64,000 bases of DNA from assembly GCA_027605045.1 (NCBI GenBank), contig JAQFWX010000011.1, positions 1,116,001 to 1,180,000 of the forward strand. Direction: 5' to 3'. Under the pieces are notes generated by a model that did not search any database, was not told the DNA's origin, and saw only the letters and a list, made by a program, of their open reading frames with translations. This document shows, piece by piece, positions 22,279-35,038 of this stretch (the stretch's first letter is position 1; each line of letters opens with the position of its first letter). Source of the stretch: Phallus indusiatus (lineage: Eukaryota; Basidiomycota; Agaricomycetes; Phallales; Phallaceae). The position numbers and the translations under genes are program-made.

Positions 22279-22512
22279 CAAAGATCCGAGTCGATATTTG
22301 GGTATGTATGTAGTAGTTCTGATGTATACACACTAAGATCAAATGTAAGGCGCTCAAGCTAGACTTTACACTCAGGTACATGCTAGTAATATATATAGTA
22401 ATAGTATAAGAGCAGGTAGTAGCAGCGGCATTGATGTTTGTCATACTTACATATATATATGAACGGGGGGCCATCACTGGCATTGACACTGACACCCCAA
22501 CCCCCCTCTACC

Positions 22513-24160
22513 ATGTCCCTCGCTGCACTGAGGCTTCATATTCCTACTACCATCACCACCTCCCCCTCCGCTGCCCCGATCAATCACCGCAATGACTCTG
22601 ATGAAATTTCTGCATTTTCACAGAAATACCCAGAACACAAACTCACCTTGGAGGCTGTCAAACGGATCTGGCTGTCATATTCCCCAGTCAACATTCACCC
22701 TCACGACTTCAATGCACACGCGTCGCTTTCTCAGTCTATCACTGAGAATCGCAGTGTTATTAACGAGGAGAATGTCTTGTGTCTGGACTTGGGTTTGGCA
22801 GCTTCTGTACCCACTGCCACGGCGTCAAATACCAGTACTACTATCGACTCAGTAAGCCATGTCCGACTCGAATCTCTCCGGTAATGACAATACACATTCC
22901 TTTGTTGTTGTTCTTTTGTTTCTAGTCGGTTAATACAGCAACCCTTTTTTCCGCTCGGTTAACTCCTCCTGGCCAATCGACATCAACACGGCCAGGCACA
23001 ATGGATGGAGTTGAACGTGAACTGGGTGAACTAACAGACGACTCAAGAGGAGGGTCCATCGGCCCTTCAAGCTCCCAGTCTGACTCGTGCGTTCACATAG
23101 GCCTGTATGTCGGAAACACGCCTGCAGCTGATACTCTTGGTTTCCCTATTTAATGCAGGAATTCCGGTCGTCGTGACCTTTCCCTGGATCAAGCTCGTTC
23201 TGCGTTCACTGATACCCTGTTCAAACGAGGAGATCCCCGGTATCAATCACGAGAACAAGTGTATCAAGAATACATGGCACATCTAGACGATGATAAAATG
23301 AACCAGCTGATAGCTCTCGGGAAAGATATTTTCAACGACTTGAGCAAGATGGGAGACACGAAGAGGAAACTCTCTGGTACGACTAGTATCACCGCCGTTG
23401 GTGAAGAGGATAGACGAGTGAGGCGTCGCCTGGGAAAGGAAAATTTCCCTGTCGACACGGTGGGGTCGGTGCTCAGCTCCACACTTGAAGCTCATCACGG
23501 TGCCAAAGTTAATCTATCGTCCTCGCATATTCTAGTGGTCAAAGAAGGACGATCACATGCTGACATTATAGAGGCTACCTTCAGTTTAAATGGCATCCTG
23601 GATAGAAACCATTGGGCATATTGGTCGGCGAGGTATTTATATATGTTCAGCTGTTGTTTATTTAACTCGTCTGACACTGCCATGACCAGTAGAACTGAAA
23701 CCCTTGCCATAAAACCACCTTTCCGGATAATGCTTTGTTGTATTTTGAGGTCAACCGTGATGAACATTATCTCCGCAGACAGACCCCCCGGCTCTTCCTC
23801 GTCCTATGTGGCTGATACGTTCGCCAGAACTGATACCAGTTGGCCGGAAGGGGGTGGATTATTTGTTTCTCTGAACCATGGCCACCCAGAAAAGGCCGAG
23901 ATCCTGACGCCTCAAACTTTTGTATGTGTCTTCTCTTCCATGGCAATTTGAAGGTTCACTCAAGACTCACTACTCACAAGGCTGAAAGCCCTCACCAGAT
24001 AGATATAACAAAATACATTTTGCCCGAGGGAAACACAATAAGCTTGGTCCAGTTGCATGACCACTCTGCCTATATTTTCTTTGTTCTTGCTATGCCACCA
24101 GATCTCGGCAGGGGCAGAGTCGAACGCTTTGAACATCGTGGTCAGACGAAATCAAGTTGA
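22513..24160 (+). CDS. Conserved-looking protein of unknown function with a C-terminal beta-rich domain
   Basis: Not recognised. Five exons (22513-22851, 22926-23086, 23159-23632, 23693-23921, 23981-24160) total 1383 bases, 460 residues in frame. The N-terminus has PEHKLTLEAVKRIWLSYSPV. A Ser-rich linker follows, then FTDTLFKRGDPRYQSREQVY and a basic patch DRRVRRRLGKEN. The C-terminal third reads as an extracellular- or SH2/PINIT-like beta domain: ATFSLNGILDRNHWAYWSAR, PEGGGLFVSLNHGHPEKAEI, HQIDITKYILPEGNTISLVQ and AYIFFVLAMPP. The pattern 'hydrophobic-DIT-x-YL-x-PG-N-x-hydrophobic' recalls PINIT-type domains of SUMO ligases, but no SP-RING follows. Start choice at 22513 is tentative; an in-frame ATG lies at 22459. 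Confidence 0.65.
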
Positions 24161-24512
24161 CCACGGCTTATCTTCCCCAAAAATATCCCGCCGGTTGAAT
24201 CGGAGAACATAATAATAATATCCAAGCCCAGTTCACTCCAATGGCAATAGCCATAGTTGTTGTAGGGCCCCTTGCGGTGGCTGTGTTTGCACTGGTGTAC
24301 CATATTTGCTTTGTTTTTGCAAGTAATTACTACTTTAGTCGAATCTAATTCCGAGCCAGTCGCCGCCGTTCTGGCAGGCTAACACACTAGACTAGTACTA
24401 CTATTCGTTCCGACGGTCTCTGAGCCCGGCCGTTCACACGTCCTAAAATGCACTTCTTCCTGCACCAGTCGTTGCTCGTGTCAATATTTCTGTAAGGTCG
24501 CAGAGGCGTGTT
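24161..24512. other. Intergenic region
   Basis: 352 bases between two plus-strand genes. A short hydrophobic frame starting near 24241 has no supporting splice or family evidence. Confidence 0.35.
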
Positions 24513-26577
24513 ATGGACGACCACATTTCGAGAGACGGCGACGGAGAGGGCGCCTCGCTACATGGCCATGACGCTCGCTCTATACTCTCGGCCAGCACCT
24601 CTTCTCGAGTGACTTTAGCTGGCCCTCGCCAGCGACCAAAAGGTCCTCGGACGTCAGATGTTTCTCGATCCTCGATTCCTGAGCGCCCCACCTTGCCATT
24701 GTCGCCTCTTGCCAAGGAAATATTGACTGTCTCAGAGGAATCGTCCTGCCGGGCCGTGGCCTCGTCGACGTCGAATCACAATGCTAATCACAACCCCAAC
24801 ACTAGCTCCAACACCAATCACAATCACAACAGCTCCAACAAATCGACTACCCTTGCATCGACCAGTCAGCCTCCGCGTCGAACTTCCTTTGTTGCCCGAC
24901 TGTCATTTCGTCGATCTCCTTCAAGGTCACAGCATGAACCAGAGCGTGTATTTGCGGACGATCCATTCAGAGCGACACCACATCCTTCAGTACGATGGGA
25001 AACTGCCAGTTTTCATGAACCGCTGCTAGTAGACGACCAGAATGTGAAACTTTCCACCCACGCAAAGGATAGACTGTAAGCGTTTTATTCTTACTCTTTT
25101 TTTTTCAGTTCGTGATTGTTCAACTATATCCTTTCATTCCCTATTACAGCTCTTTGACCCCGGAAATCAGTCCAAAAAATCTCGTTTCTTTAAAACCCAA
25201 ACGCTCCTTTTTTCGCCGTATGGCTGATAAACTCATGCGCACTCATTATACTCCTCGGTCAGAGCCTGATTTTCCAAAAACTCAATTTGCAAGTGTGAAA
25301 GATCACTATCGTGCGGATTCACCTATCACTTATTTTCCTTCCAAACTACCCATGCCATCTTCACCTACATCTTTACCTGGCTCGCCTTTACCAATTGTCG
25401 CCCACCTTGATAACTCGTTATCTAGTCACCTGATACGATTGCTGTGCGGACTCTACCTGTTCTATCAACTGACGGTAGCACAATCAGTAGTAGTGTCACT
25501 GCTGGTGAATCTCCTTTAACCCCCAGGTTTTCTGGTCCCATTGAATCTTTATACCATGTGCATTCGGTTTCGCCCGTCACTCCTGCATCACCTTCGAGGA
25601 ATAACCATGCCTCTGTGAATAGTTCCATACGAATCCCTATGCGTTCACTCCATACCCCATCCTCTTTCAGCCCGCCGCCGACGTCAGGCGACACATTCAA
25701 TTATTATTCCAGCAGGAAGGCTATGTCTACCAGAAGTATACCCATCATGCGCGACCATTCTATTTCTGAAAAGCGTGGCAAAGCGATGAGCATACGGTCT
25801 CAACAGATTGAACCTTCAACTGGTTTCAAACCCAGTGCTCGGACATCGAGAGAGGGAGGTAATACTCTTGTGGACTTGGACAAAGCCATGTTCGAGCAGG
25901 AGCTGGCCAGAGAAAGGGAATCAGAGGTGTCGAAGGAAGACAAATCACCGCTAATGAGAAAATCTGCGTCTTATACAGCTCGAGTCGAATCAACGACTCC
26001 CTCGATGAAGTGGGAATATAAAAGACAACCGAACGCCCGTTTAATGAATCGGGGGAACTTCCATTCGTTCAAACCATTACCACAAAAACCCAGCTCAGCC
26101 CCAAATCCATCTTCATCTGCGCAACAAAGGGGTCTTTCATTTTCGGTCAATCTGGACACGAGTTCCGAGGTCAATATCCCTTCAAGTCCAGTGTCATTGG
26201 CTCATTTCTCGCGAAGAGAATCCGATCGACTTTATCCCGATGTCTTGTACACAGTCAATCAATCTCACGGATCGTTGCTTCCGTTATCGGGTAGTAACCG
26301 TTCTACGCGGTCGCTGGTCGCACAACGATCCCCTCGCTCTTTACCCGAACCAGCCGATGAAAGATCAAGTCAAGCGCACAGCCAGAACGGTCATGACAAG
26401 GTTTCTCGATGGTTGGCATCTACTTCCCGGCCTGATGATCTTGCCGATCCGACGTATCCCTTGTCATCAGAGAAGGGGCATTTGAGCAACACTGAGCTTG
26501 ATGAGCTAACTGACGGAATTGTGTTCAAGCATAGAGACAAAGGAAGGGGAGAGCCTTCTGACAAGAATGGTGTTTAA
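24513..26577 (+). CDS. Large disordered Ser/Pro-rich protein of unknown function
   Basis: Exon 1 (24513-25075) encodes a Ser-rich N-terminus with SILSASTSSRVTLAGPRQRP, an Asn/His/Thr low-complexity tract and RTSFVARLSFRRSPSRS. An intron (25076-25149) joins exon 2, SLTPEISPKNLVSLKPKRSF followed by FRRMADKLMRTHY, a basic amphipathic segment. The third part (about 25480-26577) is Ser/Pro-rich with RGLSFSVNLDTSSEVNIPSS and ends in KHRDKGRGEPSDKNGV. Exon 2 and the last part lie in different frames; a 35-base GT-AG intron at 25444-25478 would restore the frame, otherwise an indel is present. No catalytic motif was seen. The layout suggests a signalling or cortical scaffold, which is a guess. Confidence 0.6.
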
Positions 26578-26763
26578 ACCATCTTCTAACGGCTTTCTCT
26601 GTCATTGGAAGACGTTCAGCAACCGATGTTGGCACCATACACTTGTTATTACGCTGTCTAATTTATATTATATCTCATACATTATTTCTTCTTTATCTGT
26701 AATAATAACAATCGCCCATATTTTTATCACTCTTTTTGACTATCAATGGAAGTGTGATTATGA

Positions 26764-29700
26764 ATGTCCTACGCACTTGGTCCACATAGCAAGGACTTTG
26801 CACTGAACCAGTCGGGCGGGCGCCAAAACAACACGACGGAAAGTGCCGAACAGTGCTACCACACAATCTACTGGAAGGAGAGCAGGTATGCACAACGATG
26901 AATGTGAGCCATCCACCGCGTACTATGACGTATTTTTATATTCACCTACTATCTCTGCCAGAATTTGTTGAAAACCATTAGTGAAAGTCATGTTCATTCG
27001 TTACTGCCGGATGCGGATCTCAAGCTATTGTTATCTTCTGTTAGCCACATCCGCGTAAGTATGTTCTGGTCGACACAAGAGGAGATTATTATATGGTGCA
27101 TTTCTACAGTCTCAAGACACAAAAGCAGCCGATCCCTTTTATGCCAGTCTGGAAAGCGTGTTGCAGGAACTCCGAACTGTGACTCCCGTACGCGCTTGCA
27201 TTCTTCTATGTCTGTGAGACAGCATTTCCAATCATTCTCATCATTATATATAGGATAGCAGAGATGCAGAAGCGTTTCTCAGACCAGTGCCTAAGTCAGA
27301 CTATCCCGATTACTATGAAGGTCTGTCGTCTCTTGACCCATTTACCTATATGTCTTGTTGATTTCATGCATCCTCTTCTCCAGTCATTAAACATCCTATG
27401 GATCTGGGAACCATGTTAAAGTCTGTCAAGGCTCGAAAATATAAGACGAAACAAGAATTTGCTGATGATCTGAACCTCATTTGGAAAAACTGTTTCAAAT
27501 ACAACAACGGCCCCGTAAGTACGCCTCTTTAAGTTCGTTTTTCACTGCAATTCATGTTTCTACTTCTATGGCAAGGAACATGTTTTACGAGGCTGTGCAA
27601 CACGATTACGCCGCAAGGCAGAACATCTACTGGCCCATGTCTCTGATAGACCGGATAATATTACCATTAACGGACTACCCAAACCCTCCGTCCCCCCACC
27701 CACCGGTCTTCCTGCGACCAATGGCGCTGTCAAAGGTATATATTTTTGCCTACCCTACCTGCTGACTTATACACGATGAACGTATTCATCCTTCAGAACA
27801 TATGTCTTCTCCAGAACCAACCACGCCTCACCTCGGTGTCACACCGAATACACCTGGTCCTTCATACTCAAAATCCCCGCATTCAGTTTCGGGTCAATCA
27901 TCTGTTATGAAACAATCGCCTTCCTCCTGTCATGGAAGTTCCATCCCTTTCGAGGATCAACCCGCCCTCATTCGCACATCGTCAGCGATGGCCCTGTTCA
28001 GAGGACTAGACACAGAGATTATGTCTGCCATGGGATTCGCCTCCATTGATGCAGTATTTTCTTCAGATGACGCGCTAACCGACGACAGAAGAGATCATCT
28101 CATAGAGAGACTATATAATATCATCGATTCCGACGCTGAGGTTAATGATGAATCTCACGTGGGGAACCACCTTCTCGAAGGATCCCATTCTGAACGAATC
28201 CTCAAGCGCAGACGGTATGTTTCGGTAGTTCCTATCTCTTCCAGTAAGCAAATGATTTTATTCACTCGCTTAGGCTGTCCTCTGGAAGTGATTCCCGCAA
28301 ACGAATGCGGCTTGCAGAATCATGCCCAATAGTTGAGCCCAGTACCCCTGCAGCAGAATTACTGGGTCTTTGGTGGAAGGTTGTAAATAAGGACGTTTTG
28401 TTGACAGGTGGCATTCCGCCATTACCTGCTTCTACGACGGTTGACTCCAAGGTTCAAAAAAGCGCAAAACATTCTTTGATAGCGGAGCATCCTCATAAAA
28501 AAGACCGTCGGAAAAAACGGTTTGCAAGGTTTAATGATATATTATTTGTCTTCTAAATCTTTTTTACGTTAGGACCAAGCCTGCTAGGACAGAAAATTCT
28601 TTGCTGACTCTTATGAATCGGAATATTTCCACACTTTCTCGGATTCGACGAACCCACTCAAAATTTCTTATACTCAACACAAGCACCGATCCCAATAATC
28701 AATCAGGTCCCGTTCTATTAGAACCACCCAGCGATATTGACGCAGATGGAGAATCCCCCATTGATGAAGCTGGCTGGAAAATCAAAGGAGAAGTTGAACA
28801 ACAATCTGCCGATGATTGTCTTCATTGGATGACTGGCAAGATTCTACAACATGCAGGATTTCAGGGTACGTTTACCTGTAATTTTCTCCCTTCTCTGACT
28901 TCTGATGTATCATGTGCATAGGAAGCTCGACATCTTCTCTAAATGTTTTGACGTCGGTTGTTTCCGAATATCTACAAAACGTCGGTCGGACAATACGATT
29001 TTTATGTGATCGGTATTCTCGCACAATGTCTGCTGAGGTAAGTAAGGTTCATCTAGTTTAATAGAACAGCTATCTGAAATTCATAAGGAAATTATTCTGC
29101 ATACACTGTTTGAAGGAGGGATCTCAGAGATACAAGACCTCGAGCGGTACATTAAGGATGATATTATACGATATGGCGTACGATTAACAGAACTTGAAAA
29201 GAAATTAGTCAGCGCTTATCGTGAGGTTGTAAGTATTCATAATATCGTTGCAATTGTTCTTGGCGTCATTGATTATTCCTAAAGACATCTGTCGATGAAC
29301 CGAATTACGAAAATATGCTTGAAGCAGAAGGAGAGGCTGATATGTTTTTATCGTAAGCAGTTTCCAACGTGATATTACGTTGGTGCTTATGATTGTTAAT
29401 AGTGGTGTTCTTTCCGACGTTTTGGGTAACGCGGAAGATTTCCTGGGATTGCGAGAGCTGGGCATCGAAGCGGAGTACGGTTTGAAAAGTCTCTCAGTTC
29501 CCAGACGGTTGTTGAGGGGCAAGGATTCCGAAGATCGTACATCTGCAGATCGGTAAAAACTTTTTGTTTTGAACTTCAAAAAGAATACACGTCTAACGTT
29601 TTCGTCATTAGTGCCCACACCGGTATACCATCACTACCTTATCCCCCTCCGCCTTCTTTCATTCCTTTGGAAGCTTCCAAGGTCGATTCGCAAATAGGAT

Positions 29701-30218
29701 TACTGAAAGATTTCTATCAATCACGTTTTGTCCATTTGCTTCCTTCCACGCAACCATTGCCTCTTCAATCAGACACTACTGGCCTTTCGACCCTTCACAG
29801 CACTGAAGGTTTTTCTCGTCCTTCAACATCATCTCAAATCTCTACCTCATTCTCGCATATTCCACCTTCTACGGTGCTTCCCGATGACCTTCCTAGCCTG
29901 GCAAGAGCCAAATTAGGTCCGCTGGGTCAAGTTATACATGTTAACCCTGCTACAGCAAGCAGCAAGAAAAAGGGTAAAGGAAAGGAGTCCATGAACGAAA
30001 GCAAGGCTGAGATGGAAGCCATCGCTAAGAAAGAAACAAAGAAGAAGAAACCAGCTCAAGACCTACCAGAAGGAGCATCCGAAGGCAATCCTGGTATTGC
30101 CGAAGTCAACGGAACTGGCCCAAAGAAAAAAGCCAAATCCACAGGAGCAAAGAAACCAATAAACGGAACCGGCAATTCGACCTTGGATGTTCCTCCTACT
30201 ATCGTCGCATCAGCATGA
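26764..30218 (+). CDS. SPT7: Spt7-like bromodomain and histone-fold subunit of SAGA
   Basis: Spt7 is a scaffold of the SAGA coactivator in the nucleus. The N-terminus reads [20 protein letters not shown], and a later exon reads [18 protein letters not shown]. The bromodomain follows at about 27110-27720: [40 protein letters not shown] and [14 protein letters not shown]. It ends with [13 protein letters not shown], which carries the acetyl-lysine-binding Asn. The histone fold at about 28790-29230 includes [37 protein letters not shown] and [20 protein letters not shown], as in Spt7/Taf-like partners of Taf10. The C-terminus is Lys-rich and disordered. Roughly ten introns of 50-70 bases occur. 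The exon 1-2 junction is unresolved: the in-frame acceptor I can find (26981/26982) skips the conserved-looking NLLKTI. Confidence 0.85.
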
Positions 30219-30394
30219 ATAATTCACTTGATTAAAGTTTAAATATATTGCATATCCAGTTCTGGCTTTGATACCATGTTTAATTAATGACGTCGTGTAT
30301 TATTGGCGCCAGCTCGTCATCGAACAATGTTAGATTTATTCCATGGTGTATTATTTCCATCCTTACAAATAAAGAGGTCCAACATTAATTTGTA

Positions 30395-32515
30395 TCAAGA
30401 TGACTCATTTCCTGAGTTGTTGTCCAGAGTCAAGGCTTGAAAACGGCCCAGTGTTGACGTTCCTGCTAATTCTTCTTCGAAAGTATCGTCATCTGTAATT
30501 GCGCTTGAACTATCAAGCTCCCCATCAGAGATAAACTCGACGTCTTCGGTAGTTTCGCTCCAATTTTCGTCTTCTAATGTCCCCCCAGCCATATTCCCGA
30601 CTCATCATGGCCGGTCACAGGCGAATCTGGTATACCTGGAGGCCAAAACGCCCACTTTATTTTCCCCTCCGCTAAGCTCCTCAGGACTAACAAGATAAAG
30701 TCAATACTTTTTCATTGGACAGAAATATTATAGAACTAACTATAGTTTCCTGCTCGATTAACGTCCGGCCTCCCAGCTTTGGCAGTGACCCAAGACTTCT
30801 TAACAGCAAAGGCGGTCAGAACATCCATTGTTGTCCATTGGGAGATTGATGGTTTTGGCTGTACGGGTTGAGGTTCTCGCCATGTTCGCTTATCCTGGTC
30901 AAGGCTTGTGCTAGGAAGTTCGGTTTGACGTTCCAGTCTCAAGATATCCTCTAATTCCATTAGTCGGAGAACATAATACATGCAAGCAGGAATCGAAGGA
31001 ATCTGGGATATAGGTAGAATTCCGCTTAAAACCTATTTTTCAGAGAGGAGAAATAGAGATCAGTCAAAGAAATCATTTCTCCGATTAAGCAAACTTGCAG
31101 ACCTGCAGCTCCATGCGAACGAAATTTGGAAAAACTAGACCCGGGCAATCCACGAGACGGATCTCGGACGTCCAGAATAGTGTTTGAAAATGTTTTGTCT
31201 TAGTAAGAAAGAAATATTATCGGGAAGTCTTCACTGTAATAGGTCGGTCATGTGTGGTAGCTTACCTTTCCCGGAGTACGTGATGCTTTCACCTTATGCG
31301 TTCCGAATAAAGCATTCAATAATGACGACTTCCCGACATTAGGCTGTCCTTGTCAAAAGATTATAGTCAGATGCAAGTACTTCCAAAATAAACAAGGAAC
31401 ACCAAACCAATTAGACCGATCGTGAGTTTCTTCTCGCTCACTTTACCTTCCTTTCGTAAATTTCTTGATTTGACATTATCCCAGTGCAGATCTGTTGGAA
31501 AATCCCGGGTAGTTTTCCAATTCTCAACCTTTTGAGGATCATGTCGTATTTTTTCAGGAGGCATTATCAAATCTTCGTATGACTTTTGTACAGCAAATAC
31601 CAGTCGGGAAAAATCATCGTCTCCTATACATGGTTCGTGCTTGTACTTGCTTTTTGAGAGAAACTCGTCAGAGACAGATGTTACATTAGTGGTGCGATAG
31701 CTTCGCACGCTGACAACGAGTGCCTTGGAAAACTTGGTTTGAAGCCATGTTGTCCAGGCGGACACGTATGAATTTGGAACCATGTCCGTTTTCGTGAGCA
31801 CAAAAATCAATGGACGGGGCGGTGTCAAGGAAGATAGAAAATGCTGTAATGAGGGAGGAAGATGTATGGCCGGACATCTGGAGTCAAGGAGAACAAGAAG
31901 GATATGAGATATTTCAGTGACTCGCCAAAGCTGTCTCCAGACCTGAAGGTTTCGCTCATAGTAAACGGGGGCATCGCGATCATGACTCAGATTTTTTGCG
32001 CTCCTTTCTTGGTCGGTGCTGACATCGGAAACAGTGGGAACATGTTTCTCGCCGGTAAATTTCCAACGAGAAATACGGGTGTCCGTCTCTGTCAGCCACA
32101 GGCGAAATAGACCTTCTTCATTCGCTTCGACTTGCTTTTTCGACATATCATACCGCCATTTGGGTCGCTCAGGGCATCGTAAGACAGTGTCGTCTGAACT
32201 ACAGACGATATCAGATTCGGACAAAATTGCAGCGTCTGACGGCAATGGTCTGGGCAAAGGGGTTACAGAGGCGAGTAGCTTAGTCGCTTCCAGGAAGTGA
32301 GGATGCACCTTCACAAAGGAAGACTCTAGCGGCTTTGAAGATGGTTTGAGTACGCTTTTCCTGTTTATTGAGCGATTTTGTTTTGCGCGAGAAGGCAGTG
32401 TTTGTGCTTTGTTCCCTTCTGGTAAATGGGATGGAGAAACTTCTCTCTTTCGAGCTCTTTTGAGCTGTAATTCTGCTTTTTTTTGCTTATTAGATATAGG
32501 CTGACGCCGAGGCAT
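30395..32515 (-). CDS. GNL1: GNL1-like circularly permuted GTPase
   Basis: A YlqF/Nog-family GTPase with permuted motifs, related to ribosome biogenesis GTPases. The start MPRRQPISNKQKKAELQLKR is the family hallmark; an upstream ATG at 32542 would add nine residues and is not preferred. Motif order: ERNLQVWRQLWRVTEISHIL and LLVLLDSRCP, then G4 VLTKTD (near 31780), G5-like region VVSVRS, then G1 GQPNVGKSSLLNALFG (about 31300-31360), the G2 Thr in KASRTPGKTKHFQ and G3 DCPGLVFP. The C-terminal domain has LRSLAEGKIKWAFWPP. A 62-base intron then joins the acidic tail EDENWSETTEDVEFISDGEL. Human GNL1 has the same permuted order. Its precise role is less clear than that of Lsg1 or Nog2. Confidence 0.9.
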
Positions 32516-33271
32516 GTTTGTATCGGAGAAGGGAGTGTTCAAGTTGATAATTAGCGAAGTACAGCGATGGTGCAGCGTCCGGAATAATTACATATTTGCA
32601 TGATTATGCGGGATGCGCTGCGTCACATATCATCGTCACATTGTCATGTCAAGCAACAAGCTCAAGAATCTTCAAACCAATGTTCGGTCGATCTGTACGA
32701 TATGTTACACGTATGTATTATGATCATTATTTTTACCTTTATTTTCAAAGACGAATGTAATTATTGAGTATTGCCTACTTTTTAGTGCAAAGGATTATCA
32801 TACCCAGCCCTAGTGCAATCAAACTGTTAACTTCGAGTTACTCTTTCTTTCTCCTTACAGGAGGAAATTAGAAGGGCTTTTTTCGGATTCTGACACTCCT
32901 TATCATTGGCCGTAGAACTTGAATTTAGCGAGATCGGCCTTCCAGTGACCACGAAGCAATGATACTGCTGAGTTATGCGATGTGAATTCAGAAAACGTCT
33001 ACAGAGCTCCAAGTAAAACGCATGTTTACCAGTACTTCTCGGTCAAAGGAATAAACAACTTCTGCTTGTTATGCACTCGTCCAATCCCAGGAACAGTTTA
33101 GGTTTCCACATGTGCCGGGTACCGATACCACGCGAATGACTCGAGGCAGGAGATCATTGTCTGGATTTCATTTACAGAGCGTATTTTTTCTTCGTATTCG
33201 TTCCTTCACCTCCGACTCTGTGTCGCAGCTCACACTAGTGGTATCTTCTAACTCATCCTCTCATCGTGCAA
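32516..33271. other. Intergenic promoter-containing region
   Basis: 756 bases between the divergent GNL1 and coiled-coil genes. It contains TCACAT/GTCACA-type repeats near 32620-32650. A possible two-exon reading starting at ATG 32645 gives only about 30 residues and is not accepted. No stronger gene signal was found. Confidence 0.35.
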
Positions 33272-34517
33272 ATGTCTCTTTCACCTACGGACGTCACTTC
33301 GCCCGGTCTCTTGACCGTCGCACCTCTCCCCGAGGTCGAGGCCGTGCAGGAGATCCTCGGCACCATGAAAGGTGCTCTTGCCGCCTTAGGGGTACGTATC
33401 TCGTCCTTTCTTACAGTCTTCTTGACTAAAGACGAGCCGATTATGCATAGATGACCTTCGACTCCCTGGGAGAGCAAACATCGAGGGTAGCTGCGTTAGG
33501 TCCGGTCTTGGAAAACGCCAACCAAATCAATGCGTACGTGAGCCCGTTTGGAAAACGAGTTTTCTTTCTGTTATAGCTTATGCTTCTGTTCTGATATATG
33601 ACCGTGTTCTACAGACTACGCAAACATATACAACAGCAAGATATTCGACAAGAACAAAAGATTGAGGAGATCAAAGGTCTGCTCAGCCAATTCCCCGGCA
33701 TTTTAGCGTAGACTCATCAGAACATTACATGCCTCAGCTCTTCTCAAAGACGTTCTCCAACATGAGATTGTCGATCACCTGCGTTATAAAGGCAAGGTTG
33801 CGTTGACTCGTGTATTTTTAATGTCTCATTTCTTTCGTCACTTCTTCCACCTCAAATCAGTGGCCGAACATATTAACAATGTCATCGAAGAACAAGTTCG
33901 TGCTCAGGTGGAATATCAACTGACTTATCACATCCCGGAAACCCTGCAAGAACAGGTGTCTGACCAGAAACGGCAACTGGACGAGGTCAAAAGAGCTTTG
34001 CATAACTCGTGAGTCACACATATTTCCCAGCACTTTAAATTGCATCTGACATGCATGGTGCAGAGAAAGCAGACGACGGAATGCCTTGTTGCGTTCCAAC
34101 CATCTTAACGAGCCTTTGCGCCCGCTTTACATGTCTAACGGCGAAGTTTCTGTGTCGTTCCCCAAAGATTTACCCGCCTTATTTGCTCTCGATGGTAAGC
34201 TTGAGAAATAAAGCCACATAAGGTACTGCTGCTGATCGACTCTTTTGGGCGAACTATAGGTCAGACCGCAAGGCAGTTGCTCGCGGATTATGGCTTGACA
34301 GACTTCGGTGATTCAAGAGAGAAAAACCTAAACAAGTGAGTCATTATTAGTTCTTCATCGAGAACTCCAAAATTAACTGGTATAACAAAGGCTCATGCAA
34401 TTCTGCGGTGTGGCATACCAGATGGTACGTAGGCATAGATGTGCGGCCGCCATGAGAAAATGCTAAACTTTTGTCATCGTCTAGGTGCCTACGAACGCGG
34501 CCGTCGCTCAACCTTGA
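33272..34517 (+). CDS. Coiled-coil protein of unknown function
   Basis: Exons joined by short introns give MSLSPTDVTSPGLLTVAPLP, then EVEAVQEILGTMKGALAALG, MTFDSLGEQTSRVAALGPVL, LRKHIQQQDIRQEQKIEEIK, VAEHINNVIEEQVRAQVEYQ and LTYHIPETLQEQVSDQKRQL. The last exons read RRRNALLRSNHLNEPLRPLY, VSFPKDLPALFALDGQTARQ and LADYGLTDFGDS and end AYQMVPTNAAVAQP at the stop 34515-34517. The heptad pattern implies a long coiled coil of about 120 residues followed by a small globular end. I recognise this as a type of basidiomycete hypothetical protein, not a named function. The start was chosen at the first ATG of the coiled-coil frame; the GTG six bases upstream is not a start. Confidence 0.72.
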
Positions 34518-35038
34518 AGTTTCAGACTTGATACCTCGTGATATTATTTCTTTTGCCTTGCGTTTAATGTGGTGATTTCCACGACTTTTCTCTTCACGTT
34601 CGATTCGTGTACATATTCGAAAAGATACTGTGTAGATCACGTTTTCGCTTGTAAAGATCTTCTGATTTGGACTGAATCACACATGCATATACATCTATTA
34701 CATTCAATGTGAGAGACGGTGAGGATGATCAGTTCTTTATGCTAGTGCCGGTGGTTTACACGTGTTCTCAACGCCAAATATACGTGGGCCTTTTAGACCT
34801 ACTATTGCCTCACCTTGGAAGATCGCCAGCCTCCAAGAATATGGTCCCTAGCTGTAGCTCTTCAGAACGTTTTCAGTTCGTTCACGCTTTTATATAAACT
34901 ACGCAAGTCGGGTGCCAACTACCTCACATCAAAACACCCTCGATACTAAAGAGCGCAAGGAGAGCCGGGCTTTTTGTTTTTTACTGTACATTGCATTTTT
35001 AGTCATTTCTCGCGTCATCTCTAGAATTCTTTGAAGCC
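34518..35038. other. Intergenic region with a TATA-like box before the 35 kb gene
   Basis: 521 bases. A TATA-like TTTATATAAAC occurs at about 34889-34899, which would suit transcription of the following plus-strand gene. No separate gene was seen. Confidence 0.4.

Noticed and set aside
32645..32830. Possible two-exon micropeptide beginning MSSNKLKNLQTNVRS
   Set aside because: Only about 30 residues, no family match, and the second exon stops almost at once. Probably promoter sequence of GNL1.
33112..33429. 105-codon plus-strand frame overlapping the start of the coiled-coil gene
   Set aside because: It is a different frame from the spliced coiled-coil protein and has no codon or motif support.
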